Of a stretch of DNA of 64,000 bases, positions 41,916 through 50,823 are shown in pieces. Each line of letters begins with the position of its first letter. The stretch's first letter is position 1. Under the pieces are notes generated by a model. That model was not told the DNA's origin. It did no database searches and saw only the letters and a list, made by a program, of their open reading frames with translations. The translations under genes and the position numbers were made by a program. Source of the DNA: Alteromonas gracilis (GTDB taxonomy: Bacteria; Pseudomonadota; Gammaproteobacteria; Enterobacterales; Alteromonadaceae); the NCBI RefSeq assembly GCF_002993325.1, contig NZ_PVNO01000031.1:62001-126000 (forward strand), in the 5' to 3' direction.

Positions 41916-43394
41916 TTACACTACAATGGCTTTCATGTCAGTCATGTAGCCACGCAAAGTCTTACCTACTGATTCCACACCGTGTGAACGGATGGCTTCG
42001 TTAATTTCAACAAGGCGTTTGTTCTCTACTTGATTTGAAGTAGCCGCTAAACCCTTACCGATAACGCTGGTATCAATGGTAGGCATAAATTTTTCACGCA
42101 AAATCGGAATTGCTGCGTTGGCAAACAAATAGTTTCCATATTCTGCTGTGTCTGAAATAACCACGTTCATTTCATACAAACGCTTACGTGCGATTGTGTT
42201 AGAAATTAGCGGTGTTTCATGCAGTGATTCGTAGTACGCAGACTCAGGCAGAATTCCAGCTTCAACCATCACGTCGAACGCAACCTCAACACCACACTTG
42301 ATCATGGCAACTAGCAAGATGCCGTGGTCAAAGAATTCTTGTTCGCTGATTTCACCTTCGTAAGCTGGTGCGTTTTCAAACGCGGTCTCACCGGTTTCTT
42401 CACGCCACTTAAGTAGGTTCGCATCGCCATTTGCCCAATCTTCCATCATGGTGCGAGAGAACTCACCGCTGATGATGTCGTCTTGGTGCTTTTCAAATAG
42501 CGGACGAAGTAAATCAGTTAGCTGCTCAGAAAGCTCAAACGCTTTTACTTTTGCAGGATTTGAAAGACGGTCCATCATGTTAGTAACGCCGCCAATCTTA
42601 AGTGCTTCAGTAATGGCTTCTAGACCGTACTGAATAAGCGCACCTGCGTAGCCTGGGTCAATGCCGTCATCAACCATTTTCTCGAACGCAAGTACCGCTG
42701 CAACTTGTTGCATACCACATAAAATGGTTTGCTCGCCCATAAGGTCAGATTTAACTTCAGCCACAAATGATGACTCAAGTACGCCTGCGCGGTCACCGCC
42801 GGTAGCACTAGCAAGTGCTTTCGCCTGCTCCCACCCTTTACCTTCAGGGTCGTTTTCTGGGTGCACAGCAATTAGTGTTGGTACACCAAAGCCACGCTTA
42901 TATTCTTCACGTACTTCAGAGCCTGGACTTTTCGGCGCACACATAATTACTGTGATATCGCTACGAATTTGCTGGCCTTCTTCAACGATGTTGAAGCCGT
43001 GTGAATAACCTAACGTTGCACCTTTTTTCATAAGCGGCATTACTGCCTCTACCACACTTGCGTGCTGCTTATCAGGTGTTAGGTTGTAAACTACATCAGC
43101 TTCTGGAATAAGCTGCTGATATGTACCAACAGTAAATCCATTGCTTGAAGCGCGTTTGTAAGAGTCGCGTTGCTCATCGATGGCCGCTTGACGCAGCGCA
43201 TAAGAAACATCTAACCCTGAGTCACGCATGTTCAGGCCTTGGTTAAGGCCCTGCGCGCCGCAGCCTACAATGACAATTTTCTTGCCTTTTAAGAACTGAC
43301 AGCCGTCAGCGAATTCATCGCGTGCCATGAAACGGCAGCGGCCAAGCTGGTCTAACTGCTGGCGAAGTGACAGGGTGTTGAAATAATTAGCCAT
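41916..43394 (-). CDS. ilvC: Ketol-acid reductoisomerase, long (class II) form
   Basis: A 492-residue NADPH-dependent enzyme of isoleucine and valine synthesis, the length of E. coli IlvC (491). It begins [22 protein letters not shown], has the Rossmann motif [17 protein letters not shown], then [16 protein letters not shown] and [21 protein letters not shown]. Two copies of the C-terminal knotted domain follow. The ATG at 43394 has CGGAAAT upstream and matches the family start; the frame runs 53 codons further into the ilvY control region, which is not translated. It faces ilvY, its likely activator. Confidence 0.97.
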   Translation of the reverse strand: MANYFNTLSLRQQLDQLGRCRFMARDEFADGCQFLKGKKIVIVGCGAQGLNQGLNMRDSGLDVSYALRQAAIDEQRDSYKRASSNGFTVGTYQQLIPEADVVYNLTPDKQHASVVEAVMPLMKKGATLGYSHGFNIVEEGQQIRSDITVIMCAPKSPGSEVREEYKRGFGVPTLIAVHPENDPEGKGWEQAKALASATGGDRAGVLESSFVAEVKSDLMGEQTILCGMQQVAAVLAFEKMVDDGIDPGYAGALIQYGLEAITEALKIGGVTNMMDRLSNPAKVKAFELSEQLTDLLRPLFEKHQDDIISGEFSRTMMEDWANGDANLLKWREETGETAFENAPAYEGEISEQEFFDHGILLVAMIKCGVEVAFDVMVEAGILPESAYYESLHETPLISNTIARKRLYEMNVVISDTAEYGNYLFANAAIPILREKFMPTIDTSVIGKGLAATSNQVENKRLVEINEAIRSHGVESVGKTLRGYMTDMKAIVV

Positions 43395-43515
43395 AAAAAT
43401 TTCCGAACAACATTCATTTTTGTCAATATCAAACACCGACCTTGGCGTTGACAGACCTCGTCTATGACGACTTGGTAGTGAGACTAAAAGATTTCTTTTG
43501 TTTTGGAAAATGATA

Positions 43516-43540
43516 TATTTGCAAGATAATATTGCAAATA
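43516..43540. promoter_or_regulatory. IlvY operator in the ilvC-ilvY gap
   Basis: TATTTGCAA and TTGCAAATA form a perfect 9-bp inverted repeat around a 7-bp spacer. It fits the LysR-type T-N11-A pattern and the ATTGCAA-type half-sites bound by E. coli IlvY. It lies just upstream of the ilvY start and about 120 bp before ilvC, in the place expected for an autoregulated LysR operator. Confidence 0.75.
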
Positions 43541-43551
43541 GTGAAATGTTC

Positions 43552-44412
43552 ATGGATTTTCGTAGTCTTCAACTCTTTAACCACTTGGCCACTAGCCTAC
43601 ATTTTGGTGTTACTGCAGAGGCCATGTATGTATCACCGTCTACCCTTAGCCGTGTGATACAGCGCCTTGAAGACGAGTTGGGCTGTAGCCTATTTAAACG
43701 TGATAACCGCAAAGTTGCGCTTACCCATAGCGGCCACAAGCTCCTGTCGTTTTCTAAACAAGCATTGCAAGAATGGCAGCAATTAAAAGTAGATTTAAAA
43801 GAAGATAACGACGCACTACAGGGTGAACTCAGCGTATTTTGCTCGGTGACGGCCAGTCAAAGTCATTTGCCTGCTATGCTAAGGCAGTTCAGGCAGCAGC
43901 ACCCAGGCGTCGATATTCGCCTGATCACAGGCGACCCTGCTCTTGCGATTGAAAAAGTAAAAGGTAAACAGTGCGACCTGTCTATTGCTATCTACACGCC
44001 TGATATGCCCACGGATTTACATTTTACCGCGTTAGACAATGTGCCTTTGGTACTTATAGCCCCGCGAGAGTGGCGATTGACTCAGCTGAATCAGTTAGAT
44101 TGGACCAAACACCAAGTTATCATGCCTGAAACGGGCCCTACGCGCCGCACTGCCTACCACTGGTTTGCTGAACATGGCATTCGCCCTAACGTATATGCGT
44201 ATGTAGGTGGTAACGAAGCTATCGTAAGCATGGTGGCACTAGAATGCGGTGTAGGCTTTGTACCTAAAGTGGTACTTGATCACTCCAGTATGGCCAACGC
44301 AGTAACACAAATTCCAGTAGCAGATATAGAGCCCTACGCCCTTGGCTTGTGCTGCTTGCAAGATAAACAAAACGAGCCGCTTATTAACGCTTTTATGCAG
44401 CTTAACGTTTAA
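43552..44412 (+). CDS. ilvY: LysR-family activator IlvY
   Basis: A 286-residue LysR-type regulator, very close to E. coli IlvY in pattern: [38 protein letters not shown] (helix-turn-helix), [17 protein letters not shown] and [21 protein letters not shown]. In E. coli IlvY activates ilvC when acetolactate or acetohydroxybutyrate accumulates and represses its own gene. The ATG at 43552 matches the family start; an open frame extends 18 codons upstream through the operator. It is divergent from ilvC and convergent with comM. Confidence 0.95.
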   Translation: MDFRSLQLFNHLATSLHFGVTAEAMYVSPSTLSRVIQRLEDELGCSLFKRDNRKVALTHSGHKLLSFSKQALQEWQQLKVDLKEDNDALQGELSVFCSVTASQSHLPAMLRQFRQQHPGVDIRLITGDPALAIEKVKGKQCDLSIAIYTPDMPTDLHFTALDNVPLVLIAPREWRLTQLNQLDWTKHQVIMPETGPTRRTAYHWFAEHGIRPNVYAYVGGNEAIVSMVALECGVGFVPKVVLDHSSMANAVTQIPVADIEPYALGLCCLQDKQNEPLINAFMQLNV

Positions 44413-44428
44413 TATGGCGTAACCGTAA

Positions 44429-45943
44429 TTAGCTCGTACTTAACTGTTTAATAAGGTTATCAAGCGCGCGATAGCCCAATGCCTCTGCAATATGTGCTCG
44501 CGATACCGCTTTTTCATCTTCAAGGTCCGCAATAGTTCTGGCGACTTTTAACGTGCGATGGAATACCCGCATAGACAAATTGAGTTGCTTCGCCGCAGCT
44601 TGAAGAAAGCGCAAATCAGCCTCATCAAGAAGGCAAATATCTGCCAGTTCTCCAGCATGCAGCGCACCGTTTGGCTTTCCTTGACGTTGTTCTTGTTTAT
44701 ACCTAGCTGCGATAACCCGTTCTCGTGTGGCGTGCAGAGAGTCATCTGGCCTATTACCACGCTCTGGTAAGTCATAATCAGGCAGTCGAGGCACTTCCAC
44801 TTGAATATCTATTCTGTCAAGAAGCGGGCCCGATAACCGGTTTAAGTAGTTAAGCTGTTGCTGTGGTGTCAGCCGGTTGTCGTCAATATCGCCTGTGGGG
44901 CTTGGGTTCATCGCTGCTACCAACTGAAAATTGGCCGGATACGTCGCACTTCCTGAAGCTCTAGACAAGTGCACGTCGCCAGTTTCAAGTGGTTCGCGCA
45001 GTACATCCAACGCTTTGCGGCCAAATTCGGGAAGTTCGTCTAAAAATAAAATACCGTTATGGGCCAGCGATATTTCGCCCGGTACAGGGTTAGAGCCGCC
45101 GCCAGTTAATGCCACGGCGGAACTTGTATGGTGTGGCGAGCGCAAGTGGCGCGTGAGAAATCGTTCAGCATGCAGCTTTTCGCCTTTAACCGAATGAATG
45201 GCGGCGACTTCCAGCGCTTCTTCTTCGCTCATATCCGGCAATAGGGACAGCATTCGGCTAGCGAGCAGGCTCTTTCCCGTACCAGGAGGGCCAACCATCA
45301 ATAGGTTGTGAGCCCCGCTAGCTGCAATAATTAGGGCCCGTTTAGCCTGTTCCTGGCCGATAATGTCATCCCATCCGGTATTAGAGGTACCCGGTGAATG
45401 TGAGGTAAAAGGCTGACCCTTTGCGAGCTTTTTATTGCCGGTAAGGTGTTCATAAACAGAAAGCAAGTCAAACGCGGGAAAGCGGGTTGCATGGGAAACC
45501 AGCGCGGCTTCAACATCATTATCACCTGGATACACCAGCGCAATATCTTCGTTAGCGGCCGCCATTACCACTGGAATAAGGCCATTGACGGGCTTGATTT
45601 CACCATTCAAAGCAAGCTCGCCGACAAAGGCGATATTTAATAAGCTGATATCTGAAATATAGCCCGAGGCGGCCAAAATGCCTACGGCGATAGGAAGGTC
45701 GAATCGCCCGCCGAATTTGGGAATATCTGCAGGTGCTAAATTTACCGTTATTCGTTTGGCGGGAAATTCAAAGCCACTGTTGATTAAAGCGCTGCGTACC
45801 CGCTCTCGTGCTTCTTTTACGCTGGTTTCTGCCATGCCGACCAGTTGAAAAGCAGGTAGGCCATTAGCCAGGTGAATTTCTACACTTACCTCTGGTGCAG
45901 ACACGCCCTGCCCTGCAAAGGTTTTAACCACAGCCATTCCCAT
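44429..45943 (-). CDS. comM: ComM/YifB-family AAA+ ATPase (Mg-chelatase-like)
   Basis: A 504-residue ATPase (E. coli YifB is 506). The N-terminal Lon-like domain shows GQGVSAPEVSVEIHLANGLPAFQLVGMAETSVKEARER; the AAA+ core has the Walker A MVGPPGTGKSLLASR, the Walker B-type LFLDELPEF, and the C-terminal helical part VFHRTLKVARTIADLE. ComM is a hexameric helicase that drives branch migration during natural transformation. Start is the ATG at 45943 or the one two codons later; GAGGG lies 10 nt before the former. E. coli yifB is also close to the ilv genes. An upstream extension of 20 codons is probably untranslated. Confidence 0.95.
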   Translation of the reverse strand: MGMAVVKTFAGQGVSAPEVSVEIHLANGLPAFQLVGMAETSVKEARERVRSALINSGFEFPAKRITVNLAPADIPKFGGRFDLPIAVGILAASGYISDISLLNIAFVGELALNGEIKPVNGLIPVVMAAANEDIALVYPGDNDVEAALVSHATRFPAFDLLSVYEHLTGNKKLAKGQPFTSHSPGTSNTGWDDIIGQEQAKRALIIAASGAHNLLMVGPPGTGKSLLASRMLSLLPDMSEEEALEVAAIHSVKGEKLHAERFLTRHLRSPHHTSSAVALTGGGSNPVPGEISLAHNGILFLDELPEFGRKALDVLREPLETGDVHLSRASGSATYPANFQLVAAMNPSPTGDIDDNRLTPQQQLNYLNRLSGPLLDRIDIQVEVPRLPDYDLPERGNRPDDSLHATRERVIAARYKQEQRQGKPNGALHAGELADICLLDEADLRFLQAAAKQLNLSMRVFHRTLKVARTIADLEDEKAVSRAHIAEALGYRALDNLIKQLSTS

Positions 45944-46148
45944 AGGTAAGCAACCCTCTTCTGTATGCTTATTGTTATAGATAATGAAAATCAAAAACGG
46001 CAAGACGCAAATGTTTCGCTCTCGTCCGAATTGGGTAAACTCTAGTGAGAGCGGAAGAAAGATGTAACTGTACTTACGGCGGGAATTACGGAAGGAAGAC
46101 GCTAAGCACAGCTCGAAAACACCATATTTAGCAAAGGCAACCTAAGTG

Positions 46149-46766
46149 CTAGTGATGGTCGTTGTAGAAAACAGGAAGCTGCCAGTGCCAACGCATGGCG
46201 CCGAGTCTAAACAATACGGTTGTAACAAGGGCGGCGATACCGCACCACTGTGTTGCAAGATCAAACTGTAAGCCTATGCCGTAAACAATGCCGCCCGCAA
46301 TACAGGTCATCGCATACAGCTCGCCGTTTAGTACGAGCGGTACCTCGCGGCAGATAACGTCTCGTAATAAACCACCAAACACGCCCGTAATGGTGCCCAT
46401 AGCAACTGCCACCGCCATACCGGTGTCGTTGGCTAAGGCTTTTTCTATACCTACTACGTTGAATAACGCGAGCCCAAAAGCGTCGGCGATTAGCAGGTAG
46501 TGAAAGGGAAAGCGAGGGCTTATTCGCAGCCATATGATAGGAATAAAAGCGGCAATAAGCGTGGTGTATAAATAATCTGTGTCGGCAATCCAAAATACGG
46601 GAACATCTAACATCACATCACGAAGCGTACCTCCGCCAATGGCGGTAGCACTAGCGAGGACCACCACGCCAAACCCATCCATACGCTTCTGATAGGCCAT
46701 AAGGGTGCCGGAAATTGCACATACAGCAACACCCGCTAAGTTAAGCCAATGAAACCAATCGAACAT
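46149..46766 (-). CDS. YicG-like TRIC/UPF0126 membrane protein
   Basis: A 205-residue inner-membrane protein with seven hydrophobic segments forming two TRIC-type repeats. Repeat signature: AVCAISGTLMAYQKRMDGFGVVVLASATAIGGGTLRD (residues about 16-52) and, in the second half, GVFGGLLRDVICREVPLVL. Bacterial TRIC proteins form homotrimeric monovalent-cation channels; some relatives, such as E. coli YicG, are linked to glycine uptake. Whether it conducts K+ or amino acids is unknown. It lies upstream of comM in the same direction, 205 bp apart. Confidence 0.9.
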   Translation of the reverse strand: MFDWFHWLNLAGVAVCAISGTLMAYQKRMDGFGVVVLASATAIGGGTLRDVMLDVPVFWIADTDYLYTTLIAAFIPIIWLRISPRFPFHYLLIADAFGLALFNVVGIEKALANDTGMAVAVAMGTITGVFGGLLRDVICREVPLVLNGELYAMTCIAGGIVYGIGLQFDLATQWCGIAALVTTVLFRLGAMRWHWQLPVFYNDHH

Positions 46767-47196
46767 GTTTTCTACCCTTTTACTGCCCTTAAGAACTCGC
46801 TTTTTCTACCGCAAAAACTTGATCGAACCGTACATTTCATGCTATTTCTTTGCCCAATAACAACACGTCGTTTAAACGTGTGTTGATATAAGGGGTAAAG
46901 CCATAACCTCTTACGAACAACATTTCATTTTTATAATGCCAATGGAAAGCGGTATTGTAAGTCAAATATATTATTAAAAAACAAAGCGCTACCAATAAGT
47001 TAGTAGTCATGCTTTGTCGCCCTTCGCTTGAAAGACCTAAGATGATTTAACACATCATCATTATGACACGCAATTACGAGTAAAACAGCGCGTATTGGAA
47101 CGACCCAACGCAAGACTGGTTTACCACTGTTTTTTCAAAGTTTCACAAAAAAGGTCTAGCATTTAAACCTAGACCTTAAATTAACGGGAAGGATTT
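46767..47196. promoter_or_regulatory. Gap upstream of ilvD with hairpins
   Basis: 430 bp between the divergent TRIC and ilvD genes. An inverted repeat CAACAC...GTGTTG around CGTTTAAACG spans 46861-46885. A second hairpin with 9-bp arms AAGGTCTAG / CTAGACCTT spans 47151-47177, just before the ilvD ribosome site (ACGGGAAGGATTT). Read on the minus strand the latter is followed by six T, so it looks like a terminator of antisense transcription or a structured 5' leader. I found no leader peptide rich in branched-chain codons. Confidence 0.55.
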
Positions 47197-49047
47197 ATGC
47201 CCAAGTTACGTTCTGCAACTACCACGCAAGGTAGAAATATGGCCGGCGCTCGCGCGTTATGGCGCGCAACTGGAATGAAAGACTCTGATTTTGGAAAGCC
47301 TATTATTGCAATTGCAAACTCATTTACGCAGTTTGTACCGGGGCACGTTCACCTTAAAGACCTCGGTCAGCTGGTAGCGCGCAGCGTCGAGGAGGCCGGT
47401 GGTGTAGCGAAAGAGTTCAACACTATTGCGGTAGACGATGGTATCGCCATGGGGCACAGCGGTATGCTGTACAGCCTCCCTTCTCGTGAAATCATCGCTG
47501 ATGCAGTGGAATATATGGTAAACGCGCACTGCGCTGATGCCATAGTGTGTATCTCTAACTGCGACAAGATCACGCCGGGAATGTTAATGGCGTCTATGCG
47601 TCTTAACGTTCCGGTTGTCTTTGTATCGGGCGGCCCTATGGAAGCCGGTAAAACTAAGCTTTCCGATCAGATTATTAAGCTTGATCTAGTAGATGCAATG
47701 GTAGCCGCTGCCGACGATAAGGTAAGCGATGCTGATACCGATGAAATTGAGCGCTCGGCCTGCCCTACCTGTGGTTCATGCTCTGGTATGTTCACTGCTA
47801 ACTCTATGAACTGCTTAACTGAAGCGTTGGGTTTATCACTGCCGGGTAACGGCTCTATGCTGGCTACTCATGCCGACCGCGAAGGCTTGTTCAAACAAGC
47901 GGGTAAGCAAATTGTTGAGCTTTGTAAGCGTTATTATGGCGATGATGATGAAAGCGTTTTGCCACGCAATATTGCAAACTTTAAAGCCTTTGAAAATGCC
48001 ATGAGCTTAGATATTGCAATGGGTGGTTCAACAAACACCATTTTGCATTTGCTCGCAGCGGCAATGGAAGGTGAAGTGCCTTTTACTATGGCAGACATTG
48101 ACCGATTGTCTCGTAAAGTGCCCCATTTATGCAAAGTGGCGCCTTCTACGCCAAAATACCACATGGAAGACGTACACCGTGCGGGTGGCGTGCTAGGTAT
48201 TTTGAACGAGCTAAATAAGGCGGGCCTGCTGAATACTGATGTTAATCACGTTTTAGGTAAACCGCTTACCGACGTTATCAGCGAATGGGACATCACGAAC
48301 CCAGAAAACAAAGACGCGATTACTTTTTATCGCGCGGGCCCTGCGGGTATTCGCACAACTAAAGCCTTTAGCCAAGATTGTCGCTGGGATGAAGCCGATG
48401 ACGACCGCGAAAACGGCTGCATCCGCTCTGTCGAGAATGCGTTCAGCCAAGAAGGTGGTCTTGCTGTGCTCTATGGAAACTTGGCCGAAGATGGCTGCAT
48501 TGTTAAAACCGCAGGTGTGGACGAGTCTATTCTAAAATTCAACGGTACTGCCCGTATTTATGAAAGCCAAGACGATGCGGTAGCAGGTATTTTAGGCGAC
48601 GAAGTAAAAGCGGGTGATGTGGTCTTTATTCGTTATGAAGGCCCTCGTGGCGGGCCGGGCATGCAAGAAATGTTGTATCCAACGTCATACTTGAAATCTA
48701 AAGGGTTAGGTAAGCACTGCGCCTTGGTAACAGACGGGCGCTTCAGTGGAGGCACTAGCGGCTTGTCTATCGGACATTGCTCACCAGAAGCCGCTAGCGG
48801 CGGTGGTATTGGTCTTGTTGAAGATGGCGATAAAATCGAAATCGATATTCCTAACCGAAGTATCAATATCGCCATAAGCGATGAAGAACTTGCAGAACGT
48901 CGCGCAAAAATGGAAGCAAGCGATACGCCTTGGAAACCTAAAAACCGCGTGCGTGAAGTTTCCACATCACTTAAAACCTTTGCGGCGTTAGCAACCAGTG
49001 CCGATAAGGGTGCTGTGCGCGATGTCAGTAAGCTGGAAAATTTGTAA
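47197..49047 (+). CDS. ilvD: Dihydroxy-acid dehydratase
   Basis: A 616-residue Fe-S enzyme that dehydrates dihydroxy-acids in isoleucine and valine synthesis. Length equals E. coli IlvD (616). Cluster cysteines and active-site motifs are seen in [16 protein letters not shown] and [19 protein letters not shown], then [16 protein letters not shown] and [24 protein letters not shown] ribosome site is present. ilvA starts within its stop codon (TAATG), so the two are coupled. ilvG/ilvM/ilvE, which flank these genes in E. coli, are absent here. Confidence 0.97.
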   Translation: MPKLRSATTTQGRNMAGARALWRATGMKDSDFGKPIIAIANSFTQFVPGHVHLKDLGQLVARSVEEAGGVAKEFNTIAVDDGIAMGHSGMLYSLPSREIIADAVEYMVNAHCADAIVCISNCDKITPGMLMASMRLNVPVVFVSGGPMEAGKTKLSDQIIKLDLVDAMVAAADDKVSDADTDEIERSACPTCGSCSGMFTANSMNCLTEALGLSLPGNGSMLATHADREGLFKQAGKQIVELCKRYYGDDDESVLPRNIANFKAFENAMSLDIAMGGSTNTILHLLAAAMEGEVPFTMADIDRLSRKVPHLCKVAPSTPKYHMEDVHRAGGVLGILNELNKAGLLNTDVNHVLGKPLTDVISEWDITNPENKDAITFYRAGPAGIRTTKAFSQDCRWDEADDDRENGCIRSVENAFSQEGGLAVLYGNLAEDGCIVKTAGVDESILKFNGTARIYESQDDAVAGILGDEVKAGDVVFIRYEGPRGGPGMQEMLYPTSYLKSKGLGKHCALVTDGRFSGGTSGLSIGHCSPEAASGGGIGLVEDGDKIEIDIPNRSINIAISDEELAERRAKMEASDTPWKPKNRVREVSTSLKTFAALATSADKGAVRDVSKLENL

Positions 49048-50594
49048 TGACAGCAACACACGTTAGCGATCACGAGTACTTAAAGAAGATTTTGCTTGCC
49101 CCCGTTTATGATGTGGCTGTGGCCAGTGAGCTTTCTTATATGTCTTTGCTTTCGGCTGAACTTGGTAATGAAATCTTTCTAAAACGGGAAGATCAGCAGC
49201 CAGTAAAAAGCTTTAAACTGCGCGGTGCCTATAATCGTATTTGCTCGTTAAGCGAAAAACAGCTGCAAGCTGGCGTTATAGGCGCATCAGCGGGCAATCA
49301 TGCTCAAGGCTTAGCGTATAGTGCAAAAATGAAAGGCATTCAGGCGACCATCGTTATGCCGGAAACCACACCCGATATCAAGGTCGACGCAGTACGCCGC
49401 TTTGGCGGTGAAAACGTCAATGTGGTATTGCACGGCACCAGCTTTGACCAAGCAAGCAATCATGCCAAAGCACTATGTAAAACCCACGGTTATACCTTCG
49501 TACCGCCCTTCGACGACCCAGATGTTATTGCAGGGCAAGGTACGGTTGCACGAGAGCTACTAGAGCAAAACCCAAATCTTGATATTTTGTTTATTGCCGT
49601 TGGCGGTGGTGGCTTAGCCGCGGGTATTGCGGTGTACCTAAAGCAATTAAAGCCAAGCATAAAAATTGTTGCGGTTGAGTCGGAAGAGTCGGCTTGTTTT
49701 ATTAAGGCAAAAGCACAAGGTGAGCCTACTGAACTCGAAAGCGTCGGCATCTTTGCCGATGGCGTTGCCGTTAAAATTATGGGGCAAGAGACCTTCCGCC
49801 TGTGTAATCGTTTAGTGGACGAAACCATCACCGTTACTAACGATGAAATTTGTGGCGCAATCAAAGATATCTTCGATGATACGCGGGTTATTGCTGAGCC
49901 TGCGGGCGCGCTTTCGGTGGCGGCAATTCGCAAATATGCCAAGCAGCATGACCTTAATGGCAAAAAGCTAGGCGGTATTCTGTGTGGTGCAAACATAAAC
50001 TTTCATACACTTCGCTATGTATCTGAACGCTGTGAGCTAGGTGAACAAAAAGAAGCGGTATTTGCGGTTAAAATTCCTGAAACCAAAGGTGCGTTTAAAC
50101 AGTTTTGCGAGTGCGTTGGGGCTAAAGCGATAACCGAATTTAACTATCGCTATGCAAGTGAAAGCGAAGCGCACATTTTTGTGGGGGTTAAGCTTAAAGG
50201 CGGACAGCAAGAGTTTGCTGCGCTGCAAGGTGACCTAGAAAGTAAAGGGTACGACTGCGTTAACTTAACCGACAATGAATTAGCAAAACTTCATGTTCGA
50301 CATATGGTAGGTGGCCGCCCGCCAACCATACTCAACGAACAAGTGTTTAGTTTTGAGTTTCCAGAGCGACCCGGTGCTTTACTGAATTTCCTAAACACAT
50401 TGGGCGAACAATGGAACATTACGCTGTTTCACTATCGCAACCATGGCGCAGCAGAAGGCCTAGTTTTAGCTGGATTTGATATTGCCCCTGAGAGCCGTGA
50501 CGACTTTAACCAGCACGTCGCAGAACTTGGTTACAAGGTAGAAGAGGTAACAGATAATCCGGCTTATCGCTTTTTCTTGTCTCAACCTGCCTAG
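49047..50594 (+). CDS. ilvA: Biosynthetic threonine deaminase
   Basis: A 515-residue PLP enzyme converting threonine to 2-oxobutanoate, the first committed step of isoleucine synthesis. The PLP lysine is Lys57 in VKSFKLRGAYNR; the phosphate-binding glycine loop is AVGGGGLAAGIA. Two C-terminal ACT-like regulatory domains follow (from about residue 335, VFAVKIPETKGAFKQFCE and FSFEFPERPGALLNFLN), which mark the isoleucine-inhibited biosynthetic form, not the catabolic TdcB. It overlaps ilvD by one base. A hairpin terminator lies about 170 bp downstream. Confidence 0.97.
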   Translation: MTATHVSDHEYLKKILLAPVYDVAVASELSYMSLLSAELGNEIFLKREDQQPVKSFKLRGAYNRICSLSEKQLQAGVIGASAGNHAQGLAYSAKMKGIQATIVMPETTPDIKVDAVRRFGGENVNVVLHGTSFDQASNHAKALCKTHGYTFVPPFDDPDVIAGQGTVARELLEQNPNLDILFIAVGGGGLAAGIAVYLKQLKPSIKIVAVESEESACFIKAKAQGEPTELESVGIFADGVAVKIMGQETFRLCNRLVDETITVTNDEICGAIKDIFDDTRVIAEPAGALSVAAIRKYAKQHDLNGKKLGGILCGANINFHTLRYVSERCELGEQKEAVFAVKIPETKGAFKQFCECVGAKAITEFNYRYASESEAHIFVGVKLKGGQQEFAALQGDLESKGYDCVNLTDNELAKLHVRHMVGGRPPTILNEQVFSFEFPERPGALLNFLNTLGEQWNITLFHYRNHGAAEGLVLAGFDIAPESRDDFNQHVAELGYKVEEVTDNPAYRFFLSQPA

Positions 50595-50631
50595 AAATAT
50601 TGCTAAGTAAATGCTTGGCTGAGCCCGTTTT

Positions 50632-50685
50632 CGCTTTGCATTGTTTCACGTTAAGCCCAGGCTTACCGAGGAGCGATGCAAAGCG
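50632..50685. repeat. Nested inverted repeat downstream of ilvA
   Basis: Outer arms CGCTTTGCAT (50632-50641) and ATGCAAAGCG (50676-50685) enclose an inner TAAGCC/GGCTTA hairpin at 50652-50665. The two stems together could form a cruciform or a double stem-loop in RNA. It is not followed by a T run, so it is not the terminator; it may be a small intergenic repeat. Confidence 0.55.
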
Positions 50686-50762
50686 GCATTATGTTAAGCA
50701 AGGATAGGCTAATTAACGCTATTTTGAGAAACTGAAAGCAAAATACCCTTATATGCCGCATA

Positions 50763-50790
50763 AAAAAGCCCATGTTCTACATGGGCTTTT
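50763..50790. terminator. Bidirectional terminator between ilvA and plsB
   Basis: AAAAGCCCATG / CATGGGCTTTT is an 11-bp stem with a 5-nt loop (TTCTA) flanked by T/A runs on both sides, placed between two convergent genes. Confidence 0.88.
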
Positions 50791-50823
50791 GTTTTTAAAA
50801 GCGAATATCTCTCATGAACAGTA

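Noticed and set aside
46920..47050. Small open frames before ilvD as a possible ilv leader peptide
   Set aside because: Two short frames exist (13 and 13 codons), but neither is rich in Ile, Val or Leu codons and no attenuator hairpin with a T run follows on the plus strand.
50642..50657. Second parS-like sequence (TGTTTCACGTTAAGCC)
   Set aside because: Only 13 of 16 positions match and the outer bases, which matter for ParB, do not. It is also part of an inverted repeat. Kept only as a note.
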